Shown: positions 6,066 through 14,318, counted from the first letter of the stretch. The stretch: DNA of 30,124 nt from an uncultured Eubacteriales bacterium (GCA_900540145.1 UQEW01000020.1:1-30124), one strand, 5' to 3'. Numbers and translations are program-made. The notes: generated by a model from the sequence alone, not told the origin.

Positions 6066-6713
6066 GTGTCACAAACGGTTCACCTTACAGAGCAGCAAGG
6101 ATTTGAGAAGTTCAGGCATGCTTACAGAGCAGCCATAAAACAAGTGAGAATTAAAATAGAGATTTTAAGTGAGGATTTTGCAGTCCGTCACGATTATAAT
6201 CCTATCCATCACATGGAAAGGCGTCTCAAAGCGCCGGAGAGCATTGAAGAAAAGCTCAACAGGCTGGGGAAAGAGATTACTATATCCTCGGCCAGAGAAA
6301 ACATCCACGATATAGCCGGCATACGGGTAGTGTGCAATTTTATCGATGACGTATACACCGTGGCAGACATGCTGCTTGGGCAAAACGACATTCATTTAAT
6401 CGAAAAAAAGGACTACATAAAAAATCCGAAAGACAGCGGCTACAGAAGTCTTCACCTGGTAATATCAGTACCCGTATTCCTCCTTGACGGATGTGAGGAA
6501 GTGCCTGTTGAAATACAGCTGCGCACTGTCGCCATGGACTTTTGGGCCAGTCTTGAACATCAGCTTAGATATAAAAATGAAAAATATCATGCGCCTATTG
6601 TAGACCTTGAACTTAAAGCATGTGCCGAAATCAATTCCACATTGGACGTAAGGATGCAGGAACTGTTTGATGAGCTCAACAAGCAGGAACTTTCCTTCAA
6701 CGAAAAAGAATAA
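6066..6713 (+). CDS. relQ: Small alarmone synthetase, RelQ type ((p)ppGpp synthetase)
   Basis: The 215-residue protein has only a RelA/SpoT synthetase domain. It shows NPIHHMERRLKAPESI, ENIHDIAGIRVVC, KKDYIKNPKDSGYRSLHLV and VEIQLRTVAMDFWASLEHQL, which are the substrate-binding and catalytic motifs of the family. There is no HD hydrolase domain and no TGS/ACT regulatory region, and the length suits RelQ/YjbM proteins. These transfer pyrophosphate from ATP to GTP or GDP, producing stress alarmones. The start is GTG at 6066, with a GGGGGT SD about ten bases upstream. It is expressed alone and divergently from the aldo/keto reductase. RelQ rather than RelP is favoured by the motif set and C-terminal helix, but the distinction is not certain. 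Confidence 0.88.
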   Translation: MSQTVHLTEQQGFEKFRHAYRAAIKQVRIKIEILSEDFAVRHDYNPIHHMERRLKAPESIEEKLNRLGKEITISSARENIHDIAGIRVVCNFIDDVYTVADMLLGQNDIHLIEKKDYIKNPKDSGYRSLHLVISVPVFLLDGCEEVPVEIQLRTVAMDFWASLEHQLRYKNEKYHAPIVDLELKACAEINSTLDVRMQELFDELNKQELSFNEKE

Positions 6714-6736
6714 AATGCTGAATATCTCTTGGGGCT

Positions 6737-6764
6737 TTATTATAATTAATTTATTATAATTAAT
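6737..6764. repeat. Two tandem 14-bp AT repeats between convergent genes
   Basis: TTATTATAATTAAT occurs twice without a gap (6737-6750 and 6751-6764), followed by a third degenerate start that forms the stop codon of the minus-strand gene. It lies between convergent genes, and no GC-rich terminator stem is visible there. Confidence 0.6.
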
Positions 6765-7799
6765 TTATGATAACAAATACAGATCATCAAGTCCCAAGAG
6801 TTCCATTAAGGCCCAAATGGCCTCGTTCACTTCTTGTCTTGTATTAAAATAGCCAAAGCTAAAGCGCACTAATCCTTCTTGTTCTTTTCCTAAGGATTTT
6901 AATAGCCTTGGCGCATTAAAATCACCTGACTTAACCGTTATGCCTCTTTTTCTCATGAAAAGCTTAACATCTTCGGCAGAAAATCCGTCTACGCTTATGG
7001 ATACTGTAGGTATCCTCAAATTAGTGCCAAAGTCTCCGTATACTGTTACCGCTTTCATTGATTTGACCGCCTCGAAAAACCTTTTGGCTAATCTATGCGG
7101 AAAAATGCTTACGCCATATATACCTTTTTCTTTTATAAAATCCAAAGAGGCACAGAGTTTACCGAGCTTTTCTTCCGATGGAACTGCAATTAAATTTTTT
7201 GCTTCATCGCTTAACGACAATTCCTTTCTCAAGCAAAGACCTCCGGTACCATGAGGACCCATGAGTTTTTTATGCCCTGTAAAGCAAAAAGCATCTACAC
7301 TTAAGCTGTTCAAATCTATATCAATCGCACCTGCAGTTTGGCATCCGTCCACTATAAGGCGCAGCTTATGTCTTCTCGCAATTGCCCCAATCTTTTCCAA
7401 ATCTATAATATTGCCGGTAACGTTTGACCCATGGCAGCATACTATAGCTGTAGTTTTTTCGTTTACAGCATTCTCAATCATATCATATCTAACTGCAGCA
7501 TATGCGTTAAGGGGTATATATGTTATACTGCATCCTCGTTCTTCCATCTCTGCAAGAGTATCTAAAACGATGCCATATTCCATATCTGTAGAAATAATAT
7601 GATCCCCGGGAGCTACCAGGCTTTTAATTGCTGCACTTATTGCTTGAGAGCCACTTTCAGTAAGGATCACCTTTTCATCATTTTTACATCCAAAGAAATC
7701 TGCAATTTTACTTTTTGTCTGTTCTTCCGAAGCATTATCAGCCGAATAGTATATTTCAGGCTTTGTAACAGTTGTCGCGGCGTTATTTAAATATATCAT
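6765..7799 (-). CDS. Degenerate class V aminotransferase-fold protein (cysteine desulfurase-like)
   Basis: The 344-residue protein aligns with the CsdA/NifS-like PLP family: YLNNAATT at the start, CCHGSNVTG (PLP-stacking His123), DGCQTAG (Asp151, Gln154), FTGHKKLMGPHGTGG (probable Schiff-base Lys177) and VRFSFGYFNT near the end. Three features are missing. The N-terminal NPGRGGH-type segment is shortened, the GGTGS...GTxN segment that binds the partner subunit's PLP phosphate is absent, and the HCAP catalytic-cysteine motif reads FNAP (Asn295). It is about 35-40 residues shorter than relatives. Cysteine desulfuration by the usual persulfide route therefore looks impossible; it may be another PLP enzyme or decaying. 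Its ATG follows the upstream nicotinamidase-like stop by two bases, with the SD inside that gene's end, so the pair is translationally coupled. Confidence 0.75.
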   Translation of the reverse strand: MIYLNNAATTVTKPEIYYSADNASEEQTKSKIADFFGCKNDEKVILTESGSQAISAAIKSLVAPGDHIISTDMEYGIVLDTLAEMEERGCSITYIPLNAYAAVRYDMIENAVNEKTTAIVCCHGSNVTGNIIDLEKIGAIARRHKLRLIVDGCQTAGAIDIDLNSLSVDAFCFTGHKKLMGPHGTGGLCLRKELSLSDEAKNLIAVPSEEKLGKLCASLDFIKEKGIYGVSIFPHRLAKRFFEAVKSMKAVTVYGDFGTNLRIPTVSISVDGFSAEDVKLFMRKRGITVKSGDFNAPRLLKSLGKEQEGLVRFSFGYFNTRQEVNEAIWALMELLGLDDLYLLS

Positions 7800-7801
7800 T
7801 T

Positions 7802-8338
7802 TTACCTCTTAACTTCTACATGAAGGGTTTCCATAACAGCTAAAGCCGCTTCTTGCAACTTAGGATCGTTGCTTCCCACGCATGCGGCATCTACATATAT
7901 AGGGACATTAGGTATAGCTGCTTTAGCCAAAGCTATATTAGAAATAACGCATATATTAGTCACAACACCTACAAACTCCATACTTTCATATTCGTCTTTG
8001 TGTTTACGCAAATATTCACATAACTCATATGAGCCAAAAGTAGGTTTAGAAAAGACTAAGTCATTAGAATCTTTTAAATCCGCTATGCTGCCATACAGCT
8101 GCCAACCATCCTGTCCTTCTATGCAATGTTCTATAGGAAGATGCTTTCCTTCTTGCGTGTCCATGTAATGACGGTCGTGGGTATCCATAGTAAATATTAC
8201 TTGCCCATTGCTTCCCATATTATGATAAGCTTTTATCTTTTCTCCTATAGGCTCCTCTAATTTTTCGGCTCCTTCAAAACCAAGGGAACCGGAGACGAAA
8301 TCATTTTGATAATCGACAACTATAAGCAGTTTTTTCAT
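7802..8338 (-). CDS. Nicotinamidase/isochorismatase-family cysteine hydrolase
   Basis: The start chosen is ATG 8338-8336, behind a strong AGGAGG SD, giving 178 residues (MKKLLIVVDYQNDF). The catalytic triad is visible as Asp9, Lys98 (VFSKPTFGSYE) and Cys130 (VGVVTNICVISNIALA). The metal site of nicotinamidases is Asp52, His54 and His71 (TMDTHDRHYMDT...LPIEHC). This set matches PncA-type enzymes, which convert nicotinamide to nicotinate for NAD salvage, better than isochorismatases. It leads a two-gene unit with the degenerate aminotransferase-fold protein. PncA is likely but related cysteine hydrolases share the fold, so no symbol is given. Confidence 0.82.
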   Translation of the reverse strand: MKKLLIVVDYQNDFVSGSLGFEGAEKLEEPIGEKIKAYHNMGSNGQVIFTMDTHDRHYMDTQEGKHLPIEHCIEGQDGWQLYGSIADLKDSNDLVFSKPTFGSYELCEYLRKHKDEYESMEFVGVVTNICVISNIALAKAAIPNVPIYVDAACVGSNDPKLQEAALAVMETLHVEVKR

Positions 8339-8397
8339 CGCTTTCCTCCTGTTTCTCATATAACTTTTGGTATTCTAACCCGATGTGTACCTGCATC

Positions 8398-9252
8398 TTA
8401 AACATCCTGCGAAGATTCTTCCTCTTCCTGTATATCTGCCCCTTTAGGTAAAATGGCCTTGCTCAAAAGCCAGTCTCTCCATTCAACATAATGTTTAGCA
8501 TATATATGGGTGTTATCGCTGGTATATTCAGCCTTCAGGTTGCCTTTTTCATCATCAAACAGACTGTTTACGTCTATATAGAATATTTTCTTATTATCTA
8601 TAAACTCAGATATGCTTTTGTTAAATTGATTTATACGCTTATTGTTAAAAGTACCATCAGTATCTGAGCGAGCTGCTGCCACATGCAGATTAGCTTGTAT
8701 GAAGAGTATGCCGTCAGGATTTTTTTCAGTGAGCCAGTCTACTAATTCCTTGTATTTTCCTATAGTCTGCTCCATATTATATCCCAACTCATTGATTCCC
8801 AGCATCAGGTAAATCTTGCCATAATGCTTAGTGCTCAATAGTTGTTCCAGCGTAACTTTGCCTACACCTGCCACCTCAACCGACTCATCGCGCACTTTAT
8901 AAACATTCATCCCTGTAGTAGCAAAAAAATCCGCGCCTTCTATCTGTCCATACTCATGAAGACCTACAGTTCTGGAATCTCCTATGAAAAGAGCGTCTTT
9001 GAAATATGAAGAATCCGCCGTAACGAACGGGGCGTCATCCGGCGCCGGCACTTTATCCACCGGTTCTTCCTGAGCAGCTTCCGGATTTTTCTCCCCGGTG
9101 CCTGTATCCTCTTCATTGGTGACATTATCAGCCCCCGGCCCATCAGGAGTTTTATTGTCAATAAACAGCGTTTTATACGCAAACATTGAAACTACTATAA
9201 GGCATGAGCACATCAACATAATTGAGAAAAAATATTTTAAAAAGTTTTTCAT
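8398..9252 (-). CDS. Membrane-anchored SGNH/GDSL hydrolase
   Basis: The 284-residue protein has an N-terminal membrane anchor (about residues 5-30), a long acidic/proline linker and an SGNH domain from about residue 85. Block I is LFIGDSRTVGL (Ser93), block III is LGINELG (Asn154) and block V is DNTHIY (Asp246, His249). The active site therefore faces the outside. Such hydrolases partner with MBOAT proteins to acetylate or deacetylate cell-wall or exported polysaccharides. That fits its position nine bases after the MBOAT gene, with a GGAG SD in the gap. The acceptor polymer cannot be determined. Confidence 0.83.
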   Translation of the reverse strand: MKNFLKYFFSIMLMCSCLIVVSMFAYKTLFIDNKTPDGPGADNVTNEEDTGTGEKNPEAAQEEPVDKVPAPDDAPFVTADSSYFKDALFIGDSRTVGLHEYGQIEGADFFATTGMNVYKVRDESVEVAGVGKVTLEQLLSTKHYGKIYLMLGINELGYNMEQTIGKYKELVDWLTEKNPDGILFIQANLHVAAARSDTDGTFNNKRINQFNKSISEFIDNKKIFYIDVNSLFDDEKGNLKAEYTSDNTHIYAKHYVEWRDWLLSKAILPKGADIQEEEESSQDV

Positions 9253-9260
9253 GTCTTCTC

Positions 9261-10667
9261 CTAAAATCTAAAATATAAAAATGGATCGTTTAATCCCATA
9301 TGGATTAAATATACTGAACCCCAGAAGATAGCAAATAAGATCACCGCTCCTAGTACATTATCTTTAATCTTATTAAACAATTTAGCCGGTCCCGACACGC
9401 TCAGCACAGCGCATATAATCATTAAAACGCCGTACATATCTGCAAATTTAGCCACATCTCCTTCAAATACAGAACCGAATCCGTTTGCACCTATACCTAT
9501 AAGTCTTCCTGCATATACGCCCAATTGTCCCATGTCTGTTATGGCAAATACCATCCAGGTGAGCGGTATTAAAACAATCATATATGCATGACCTACAACT
9601 TTAAACCTGTCCAGAATTTTCTTAAGTCCGGCTTTTTCTATAGCTATTATTGCAAACAATATCATTCCCCATAAAATAAAGTTCCAGCCTGCTCCGTGCC
9701 AAAATCCGGTTAAAAGCCAAACTACAAAAAGGTTAAAATATACCCTGGGGGTTGAGCGTCTGTTGCCGCCCAAAGGTATGTATACATACTCTTTGAACCA
9801 ACTGCCTAAAGTCATATGCCACCGTCTCCAAAATTCAGTCATGGAAAGAGACTCGTAAGGATGGTCAAAGTTTTGAGGTATGGTAAAACCCATTATTCTG
9901 CCTAAGCCTATAGCCATCATAGAATATCCGTAAAAGTCAAAATAAAGCTGAAAGCTATAGGCAAAAATTCCCATCCAAGCTACCGGCGTAGAAATGCTTT
10001 CATATCCGATTGCCTGTATGTCGCTCCAAAAGTTTCCTATTTGATTAGCTAATAATACTTTCAGCCCCAGTCCCAGAGTGAAAAGCCTTAAGCCTTGGTC
10101 CAACTGAGCAAAAGTAGCCCTTCGACTGCGCATCTCTTCCCTAAGTTCTCTGTATTTGATTATTGGACCGGCTATCAATTGAGGAAACATGGTCAAATAA
10201 GCACCGAAGTTAGCCAGAGAAGTTTCCGCCGGAACCTCTCTTCTATAAACATCCGTAATATAAGATATGCTCTGAAAAGTGTAGAAACTTATGCCTACAG
10301 GTAATAAAAGATTCCATGGTTCCAAGAGTTCGCCACTGCCGCCAAGGTATTTTGAAAGACTGTTTATGTTTTCGAAAATAAAATCAGAATATTTAAAGAC
10401 ACACAGCCAGGCCAAATTATATATAATTCCTATAATTAAAATGCCCTTACTATGCGTTTTGGCAATTGCCTTGCCCAAAATAAAATTCACTATTACCGAC
10501 AAAACCAAAAGCATGGTATATTGGGGCTTGTCCCATGTACCAAATGCATAAAAAGCTATACTTCCAATAAATATCCAAAAATTTCTCCACATTCTCGGTA
10601 TGGAAAAATATATTATCAAAAAAACAGGTAGATAAACAAATATAAACTGTAAACTGCTGAATACCAT
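9261..10667 (-). CDS. MBOAT O-acyltransferase (AlgI/DltB/PatA-like)
   Basis: The 468-residue polytopic protein starts MVFSSLQFIFVYLPVFLIIY, typical of AlgI-like MBOAT proteins. It contains FPQLIAGPIIKY, LYFDFYGYSMMAIGLG, EFWRRWHMTLGSWF (His284), YIPLGGNR and GFWHGAGWNFILWG (the near-invariant His324). These enzymes pass acyl groups across the membrane to extracellular polysaccharide, peptidoglycan or teichoic acid. It is paired with the downstream SGNH hydrolase, the usual second half of such O-acetylation systems. There is no alginate or dlt gene nearby, so the acceptor is unknown. The AAGGAG SD is about 13 bases from the ATG, longer than usual. Confidence 0.9.
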   Translation of the reverse strand: MVFSSLQFIFVYLPVFLIIYFSIPRMWRNFWIFIGSIAFYAFGTWDKPQYTMLLVLSVIVNFILGKAIAKTHSKGILIIGIIYNLAWLCVFKYSDFIFENINSLSKYLGGSGELLEPWNLLLPVGISFYTFQSISYITDVYRREVPAETSLANFGAYLTMFPQLIAGPIIKYRELREEMRSRRATFAQLDQGLRLFTLGLGLKVLLANQIGNFWSDIQAIGYESISTPVAWMGIFAYSFQLYFDFYGYSMMAIGLGRIMGFTIPQNFDHPYESLSMTEFWRRWHMTLGSWFKEYVYIPLGGNRRSTPRVYFNLFVVWLLTGFWHGAGWNFILWGMILFAIIAIEKAGLKKILDRFKVVGHAYMIVLIPLTWMVFAITDMGQLGVYAGRLIGIGANGFGSVFEGDVAKFADMYGVLMIICAVLSVSGPAKLFNKIKDNVLGAVILFAIFWGSVYLIHMGLNDPFLYFRF

Positions 10668-10703
10668 TAAAAACTATTTTCTCCTTACTACTTTTTATAT
10701 GTT

Positions 10704-11417
10704 TCAGCTTAAATTTTCATCTTCAAGCATCCTATATCCTACGCCCAGCTCGGTGAATATGTATTTAGGCTCACCGGGCGTTGCCTCTATCTTTCGTCTG
10801 ATATTGGCCATATTTACCCTCAAAATTCTATTATTGTCATCAGCATAAGGACCCCAAACTTCATTTATTATAGTATCGTATGTTATCACCTTACCTGAGT
10901 TTTTAGCCAGAAGAGACACTATTTTATATTCAACTCTTGTGAGATGTACTTCTCGTCCATTTACAGTCACTCTTCTCTTTTCAAAATCCACAACTAATCC
11001 GCCGGCAGAATACGGTCTGTTATTATTGACATGGTCATCTAAAATCTTGTTGCTATGTCTTATTGCAGTCCTTATTCTGGCCAGCAGTTCAAACGTGCCA
11101 AAGGGTTTAGTTATATAATCATCTGCGCCTATATCCAATGCGCCTACTTTTTCTTTTTCTTGGTTTCTGGCAGATATGACTATTATAGGTACACTTGACC
11201 ATTGACGAGTCTCCTTTATTATATCTATACCGTCCATATCCGGAAGTCCCAAATCAAGCAACACCAAATCCGGAAGAGCAGAAGTCAAGAATGCAAGCCC
11301 ATCTCTGCCGGTCTGAGCAGTTATAGTTCTATAATCATGCGCATTTAAAGTTTTGGCCATAAAATCGCATATGCTTCGTTCGTCTTCTATAATAAGTACA
11401 GTAACTTTCTGTATCAT
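10704..11417 (-). CDS. KdpE-like OmpR-family response regulator
   Basis: The 237-residue protein has a receiver domain (1-120) with acidic pocket Glu11/Asp12, phosphoacceptor Asp55 (LVLLDLGLPD), Ser82 (VISARN) and Lys104 (YITKPFG). A winged-helix OmpR/PhoB output domain follows (about 140-230; LTRVEYKIVSLLAKNSGKVIT, and a recognition region with RVNMANIRRKIE). The receiver and output resemble KdpE. Its ATG overlaps the stop of the kinase gene by four bases, so it is coupled to that kinase. No kdpFABC operon is in the window, so the target is unknown; the downstream MBOAT/SGNH pair in the same direction is a possible one. Confidence 0.85.
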   Translation of the reverse strand: MIQKVTVLIIEDERSICDFMAKTLNAHDYRTITAQTGRDGLAFLTSALPDLVLLDLGLPDMDGIDIIKETRQWSSVPIIVISARNQEKEKVGALDIGADDYITKPFGTFELLARIRTAIRHSNKILDDHVNNNRPYSAGGLVVDFEKRRVTVNGREVHLTRVEYKIVSLLAKNSGKVITYDTIINEVWGPYADDNNRILRVNMANIRRKIEATPGEPKYIFTELGVGYRMLEDENLS

Positions 11418-12553
11418 ATTTTTTCCTCCGTTTCTCTAGGCAATGAAAACGAAAAAGTCGTTCCATGCCCGTGATTTTCCGCTTTTATTTTTCCTCCATG
11501 AGCTAAGACAATAGTTTTGCAAATAGATAAGCCTATGCCCATGCCTTTGCTGCCATCAGTGCTTGATTCCTTCCTATATGCGCCTTCGCCGTCAAATATG
11601 CTTTCCAGTCTGCTGGGATCGATGCCTATGCCGTAATCCTTCACCGAAAATATCACATCTGACTCGTTTTCTTTTACCGTAACTTCCAAAGGTTTTACGC
11701 TGTTAGAATGAGTCTGTGCATTTTGCAATATGTTTATCAGCACTTGCTCTATCAGCATTGCATCCATCATGACCATCACCAAATCATCCGGCAAAGTTAC
11801 TTTTACCGAAGCTTCAGGAAATCTTTTTTTAAATCGCACTATTGCAGAAGAGACCACCTCGTCCACTGCTTCAAGGGTTTTATTTACTCTTGATGTTTCA
11901 TTATTGATTCGTGTAACGGTTAGCAGATTTTCCACCATATTGAGCAACCAGTTAGCATCATTTTCAATGTTCTCTATTATACTTCTCTTTTCTTCATCCG
12001 TAAGCTCTTTTTCCATTTCCAAATACGACTCGCTGTTACCTATAATGCCTGTCAAAGGGGTCCTTATATCATGGGACACCGCTCGAAGAAGGTTTGCCCG
12101 CATCTTTTCCTTTTGCGCTTCCATCAATTCTTCTTCTTGCATTACCAAAACCTTTGCTTGTTCCTTCAGATTAGTCGTTAATACAGATGTCGCTATGCAA
12201 ATGGCAAGCATGCAGAAAAAGGTTATAGGATATCCGTCTAAGGTAAGGTTGAATGCATGATACGGATATGTAAACAGAAAGTTTATCGTCAATACGCTGA
12301 AAATAGCATAAAAAAAGCCGAATATATACCCGGATGTATATCTGGCAACCAGAAAGTTTCCTAATATATAGAACATGGTTATATTTAAATCGGGGTTTTG
12401 AACAACCGTTCGAAAAATCAGCGCAAAGCCTGTCATAGCTATAAAAACGGCTAAAAACATCAAGCAGTCTTTTTTATGATTTTTTTTTAAATCACCGTCA
12501 TGAGAAGGCAAAAACTTGGCTTTTTTAAAGAAAATTTTGAGTTTTTCCCTCAC
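11414..12553 (-). CDS. KdpD-like sensor histidine kinase lacking the N-terminal sensor module
   Basis: The 379-residue protein starts with GTG at 12553, behind AGGAGG. It has four membrane helices (about 30-125, DUF4118-type, with the characteristic VARYTSGYIFGFFYAI), then a HisKA domain with SHDIRTPLTGI (His161), an N-box NILQNAQTHS, DYGIGI, GMGIGLSI and GHGTTFSF. This matches the C-terminal half of KdpD. The cytoplasmic KdpD and USP domains that precede it in full-length KdpD (about 900 residues) are absent, and the gene's own SD shows this is not a broken start. It is followed by the KdpE-like regulator with a four-base overlap. The stimulus is unknown. Confidence 0.85.
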   Translation of the reverse strand: MREKLKIFFKKAKFLPSHDGDLKKNHKKDCLMFLAVFIAMTGFALIFRTVVQNPDLNITMFYILGNFLVARYTSGYIFGFFYAIFSVLTINFLFTYPYHAFNLTLDGYPITFFCMLAICIATSVLTTNLKEQAKVLVMQEEELMEAQKEKMRANLLRAVSHDIRTPLTGIIGNSESYLEMEKELTDEEKRSIIENIENDANWLLNMVENLLTVTRINNETSRVNKTLEAVDEVVSSAIVRFKKRFPEASVKVTLPDDLVMVMMDAMLIEQVLINILQNAQTHSNSVKPLEVTVKENESDVIFSVKDYGIGIDPSRLESIFDGEGAYRKESSTDGSKGMGIGLSICKTIVLAHGGKIKAENHGHGTTFSFSLPRETEEKI

Positions 12554-12664
12554 GTCGCACTCCTCCTAAATTTAATATATATTACCATGTCGTTAAAGTG
12601 GCGCTAAATATTTCGTTACTCTATATATAATAAATAAATATAGTAGTTTTTTCAAGGTAATTTC

Positions 12665-12692
12665 ACATAGAAAAGTCTTTTTTCATAGAATA
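12665..12692 (+). promoter_or_regulatory. Mother-cell sporulation promoter of cotJ (sigma-K/sigma-E type)
   Basis: CATAGAATA (12684-12692) fits the sigma-K -10 CATAnnnTA, with an AC (12665-12666) exactly 17 bases upstream as its -35. The same -10 also differs by one base from the sigma-E consensus CATACAnT. cotJ is known to be transcribed in the mother cell. No good TTGACA/TATAAT pair is seen. Which of the two sigma factors is used cannot be decided here. Confidence 0.5.
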
Positions 12693-12723
12693 AAATATAA
12701 CAAAAAAAGAAGGGAGAATTATC

Positions 12724-13023
12724 TTGATTAAAGATCCTTATATCGGCATGCCCATAATTATCGATACAAGTCCTGACATTCCCGGAGGATGCGGCTGTTT
12801 TGAAGACAACGATAATAACAGCTCAGGAGGAAATACAGGTGACGTAGGGGACATAATGCCTGACAGAAATTTTGACAACATGTATCTGGGAGAGCTTCCC
12901 CTTGCTATGTGCTACGTTCCTATGCAGCGTTGGAACACCACTTACTCTCTGCAAAAAGGTTTAGAAAGAGGCACAATTTTTCCTGAACTGGATTTACCTT
13001 TTTTAGGAGGTAGAGAAAGATGA
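12724..13023 (+). CDS. cotJA: Spore coat-associated protein CotJA
   Basis: The 99-residue protein starts with TTG at 12724, seven bases after GGGAG. Its C-terminal half shows the CotJA pattern: LAMCYVPMQRWNTTYSLQKGLERGTIFPELDLPF. The first 45 residues are a less conserved glycine/asparagine-rich stretch with a GGCGCF cluster. CotJA is an inner-coat component made in the mother cell, and its stable incorporation is linked to CotJC. It is the first gene of a tightly packed cotJA-cotJB-cotJC operon, overlapping cotJB by four bases. The identification rests on sequence pattern and operon order together. Confidence 0.9.
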   Translation: MIKDPYIGMPIIIDTSPDIPGGCGCFEDNDNNSSGGNTGDVGDIMPDRNFDNMYLGELPLAMCYVPMQRWNTTYSLQKGLERGTIFPELDLPFLGGRER

Positions 13024-13268
13024 ACAGAGAAGAATTAATGTATTTGATCCAACAGGCAAGTTTTGCTTTAGTTGATGCAAATCTTTTCCTTAACTCTCAT
13101 CCTCAAAACAAGATGGCTTTAGATTATTTTGCTGACGTTCAGCGACAGTATACAGAGCTTCAAGCTGAATATGAAATGATGTTTGGCCCTCTCACAGCTT
13201 TTGACACTAATACTGAACAAGGCTGGACCTGGATACAGGCTCCGTGGCCTTGGGAACTGGAGGCATAA
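13020..13268 (+). CDS. cotJB: Spore coat protein CotJB
   Basis: The 82-residue protein has the CotJB layout: LMYLIQQASFALVDANLFLN, HPQNKMALDYF, then WTWIQAPWPWELEA at the C-terminus. Its ATG overlaps the cotJA stop (ATGA), and an AGGAGG SD lies inside the end of cotJA. CotJB is a small mother-cell coat component whose biochemical role is undefined; it is expressed with CotJA and CotJC. Length is normal for the family. Confidence 0.93.
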   Translation: MNREELMYLIQQASFALVDANLFLNSHPQNKMALDYFADVQRQYTELQAEYEMMFGPLTAFDTNTEQGWTWIQAPWPWELEA

Positions 13269-13271
13269 TCT

Positions 13272-13871
13272 ATGTGGATGTATGAAAGGCGACTTGAATA
13301 TCCTATAAAAATTAAAAATCCCAATCCGGCTCTAGCTAAGTTTATAATATCTCAATACGGAGGTCCGCACGGCGAAATAGGTGCCTCACTCAGATATTTA
13401 TCACAGCGATGCAGCATGCCTTATCGCCAAGTAGCAGGCATACTAAACGATATCGGAACAGAAGAGTTGGCTCATTTGGAGATGGTTTGTACTATTATTC
13501 ATCAACTCACAAGAGGTATGACTGTAGAACAAATAAAAGCAGCAGGTATGCAGGACTATTTCGTAGATCATACCGCAGGAGTTTATCCACAAGCTGCTTC
13601 CGGCGTGCCTCTCAGCGCCGCTACTCTGGCAGTTACAGGAGATGCTATAGCAGACATTCAAGAAGATATGGCGGCAGAACAGAAAGCACGCCTCACCTAC
13701 GACAACATTCTCCGTATGGCTGATGACCCTGATGTAATTGACCCTATCCGATTCTTGAGAGAAAGAGAAATCGTACATTATCAACGTTTTGGCGAAGGTT
13801 TGAGAATTATTCAAGACAATTTAGACAAGAAAAATTTCTATGCTTTTAACCCGGAATTTGATATGAGATAG
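13272..13871 (+). CDS. cotJC: Spore coat protein CotJC, manganese catalase family
   Basis: The 199-residue protein belongs to the dimanganese catalase family. Metal ligands appear as Glu35 (HGEIGAS), Glu65 and His68 (GTEELAHLEM), Glu136 (EDMAAEQKAR) and His169 (EREIVHYQRF); the 33-residue spacing of the last pair equals that in Lactobacillus plantarum Mn-catalase. In the spore coat it may protect against peroxide. The start is the first ATG at 13272, eight bases after GGAGG and three bases after the cotJB stop. A terminator follows at 13912. All expected ligands are present, so an active centre is plausible. Confidence 0.93.
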   Translation: MWMYERRLEYPIKIKNPNPALAKFIISQYGGPHGEIGASLRYLSQRCSMPYRQVAGILNDIGTEELAHLEMVCTIIHQLTRGMTVEQIKAAGMQDYFVDHTAGVYPQAASGVPLSAATLAVTGDAIADIQEDMAAEQKARLTYDNILRMADDPDVIDPIRFLREREIVHYQRFGEGLRIIQDNLDKKNFYAFNPEFDMR

Positions 13872-13911
13872 GAAAAAGTATTTTTCACTAATAGATGATT
13901 TGTTTACAAAA

Positions 13912-13942
13912 TGGGCTGTCTTAAAGGCAGCCCAGCTTTTTT
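13912..13942 (+). terminator. Intrinsic terminator of cotJABC
   Basis: TGGGCTG (13912-13918) pairs with CAGCCCA (13928-13934), with further inner pairs possible, followed by GCTTTTTT. It lies 40 bases after the cotJC stop. Confidence 0.85.
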
Positions 13943-14318
13943 CTATTGCAACACATACATCATCAATTTGCGGATTGTTCATGTCTGATACAGTATCTAA
14001 AAAATTTGCTATATTTCGTCAGCTATTATGCTATCATCCCTGCTTGGCTTTTGAGCCGCTTCTTCGTCGGATAATATTTACACATATCAATACATAATAT
14101 TGGCGATATGCACTATAGGCGCAAATATCAGTATTACTGCCATAAATTGAATTATTCCCTTTTTGATTTTTTTCATTTCTGCCGCCTCCTGTTGCTTTTG
14201 TTTTGTAGTTTCATACTACAGCAACAGGTGTCCCAAAGTTTGGACAGCGGGTGTATTTATAATAAAATTATATCTTCAATGATTTTGTCAGCCTGCTTGT
14301 CCCTTCGGCATCTTTCAT
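13943..14318. other. Spacer after cotJ: one small ORF and hairpins
   Basis: Apart from the 29-codon minus-strand frame described separately, this stretch holds two inverted repeats on its upstream (right) side: TGTCC/GGACA around 14230-14247, and TGTAGT/ACTACA with flanking GTTGC/GCAAC around 14190-14225. It also holds an 11-base piece (14282-14292) of the ATTTTGTCAGC element found near 18.05 and 30.06 kb. No RNA family is recognised and no larger gene is seen. Confidence 0.4.
14087..14176 (-). CDS. Unrecognised 29-residue basic membrane peptide
   Basis: The ATG at 14176-14174 follows a strong AGGAGG SD (spacing about eight bases) and opens a 29-codon frame ending in TGA at 14089-14087. The peptide starts MKKIKKGIIQFMAVILIFAP and ends IVHIANIMY: a basic head and one hydrophobic segment. 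The head resembles the leaders of clostridial cyclic-lactone autoinducer precursors, but there is no cysteine or acidic tail. It could be a small sporulation or stress membrane peptide. It lies downstream of the nuclease gene on the same strand; two small inverted repeats precede the SD. The strong SD and composition support translation, but no family is known to me. Confidence 0.5.
   Translation of the reverse strand: MKKIKKGIIQFMAVILIFAPIVHIANIMY

Noticed and set aside
14081..14176. Reading the TGA of the 29-residue frame as selenocysteine to give an autoinducer-like selenopeptide
   Set aside because: Read-through adds only two codons before another stop, and no SECIS-like structure follows.
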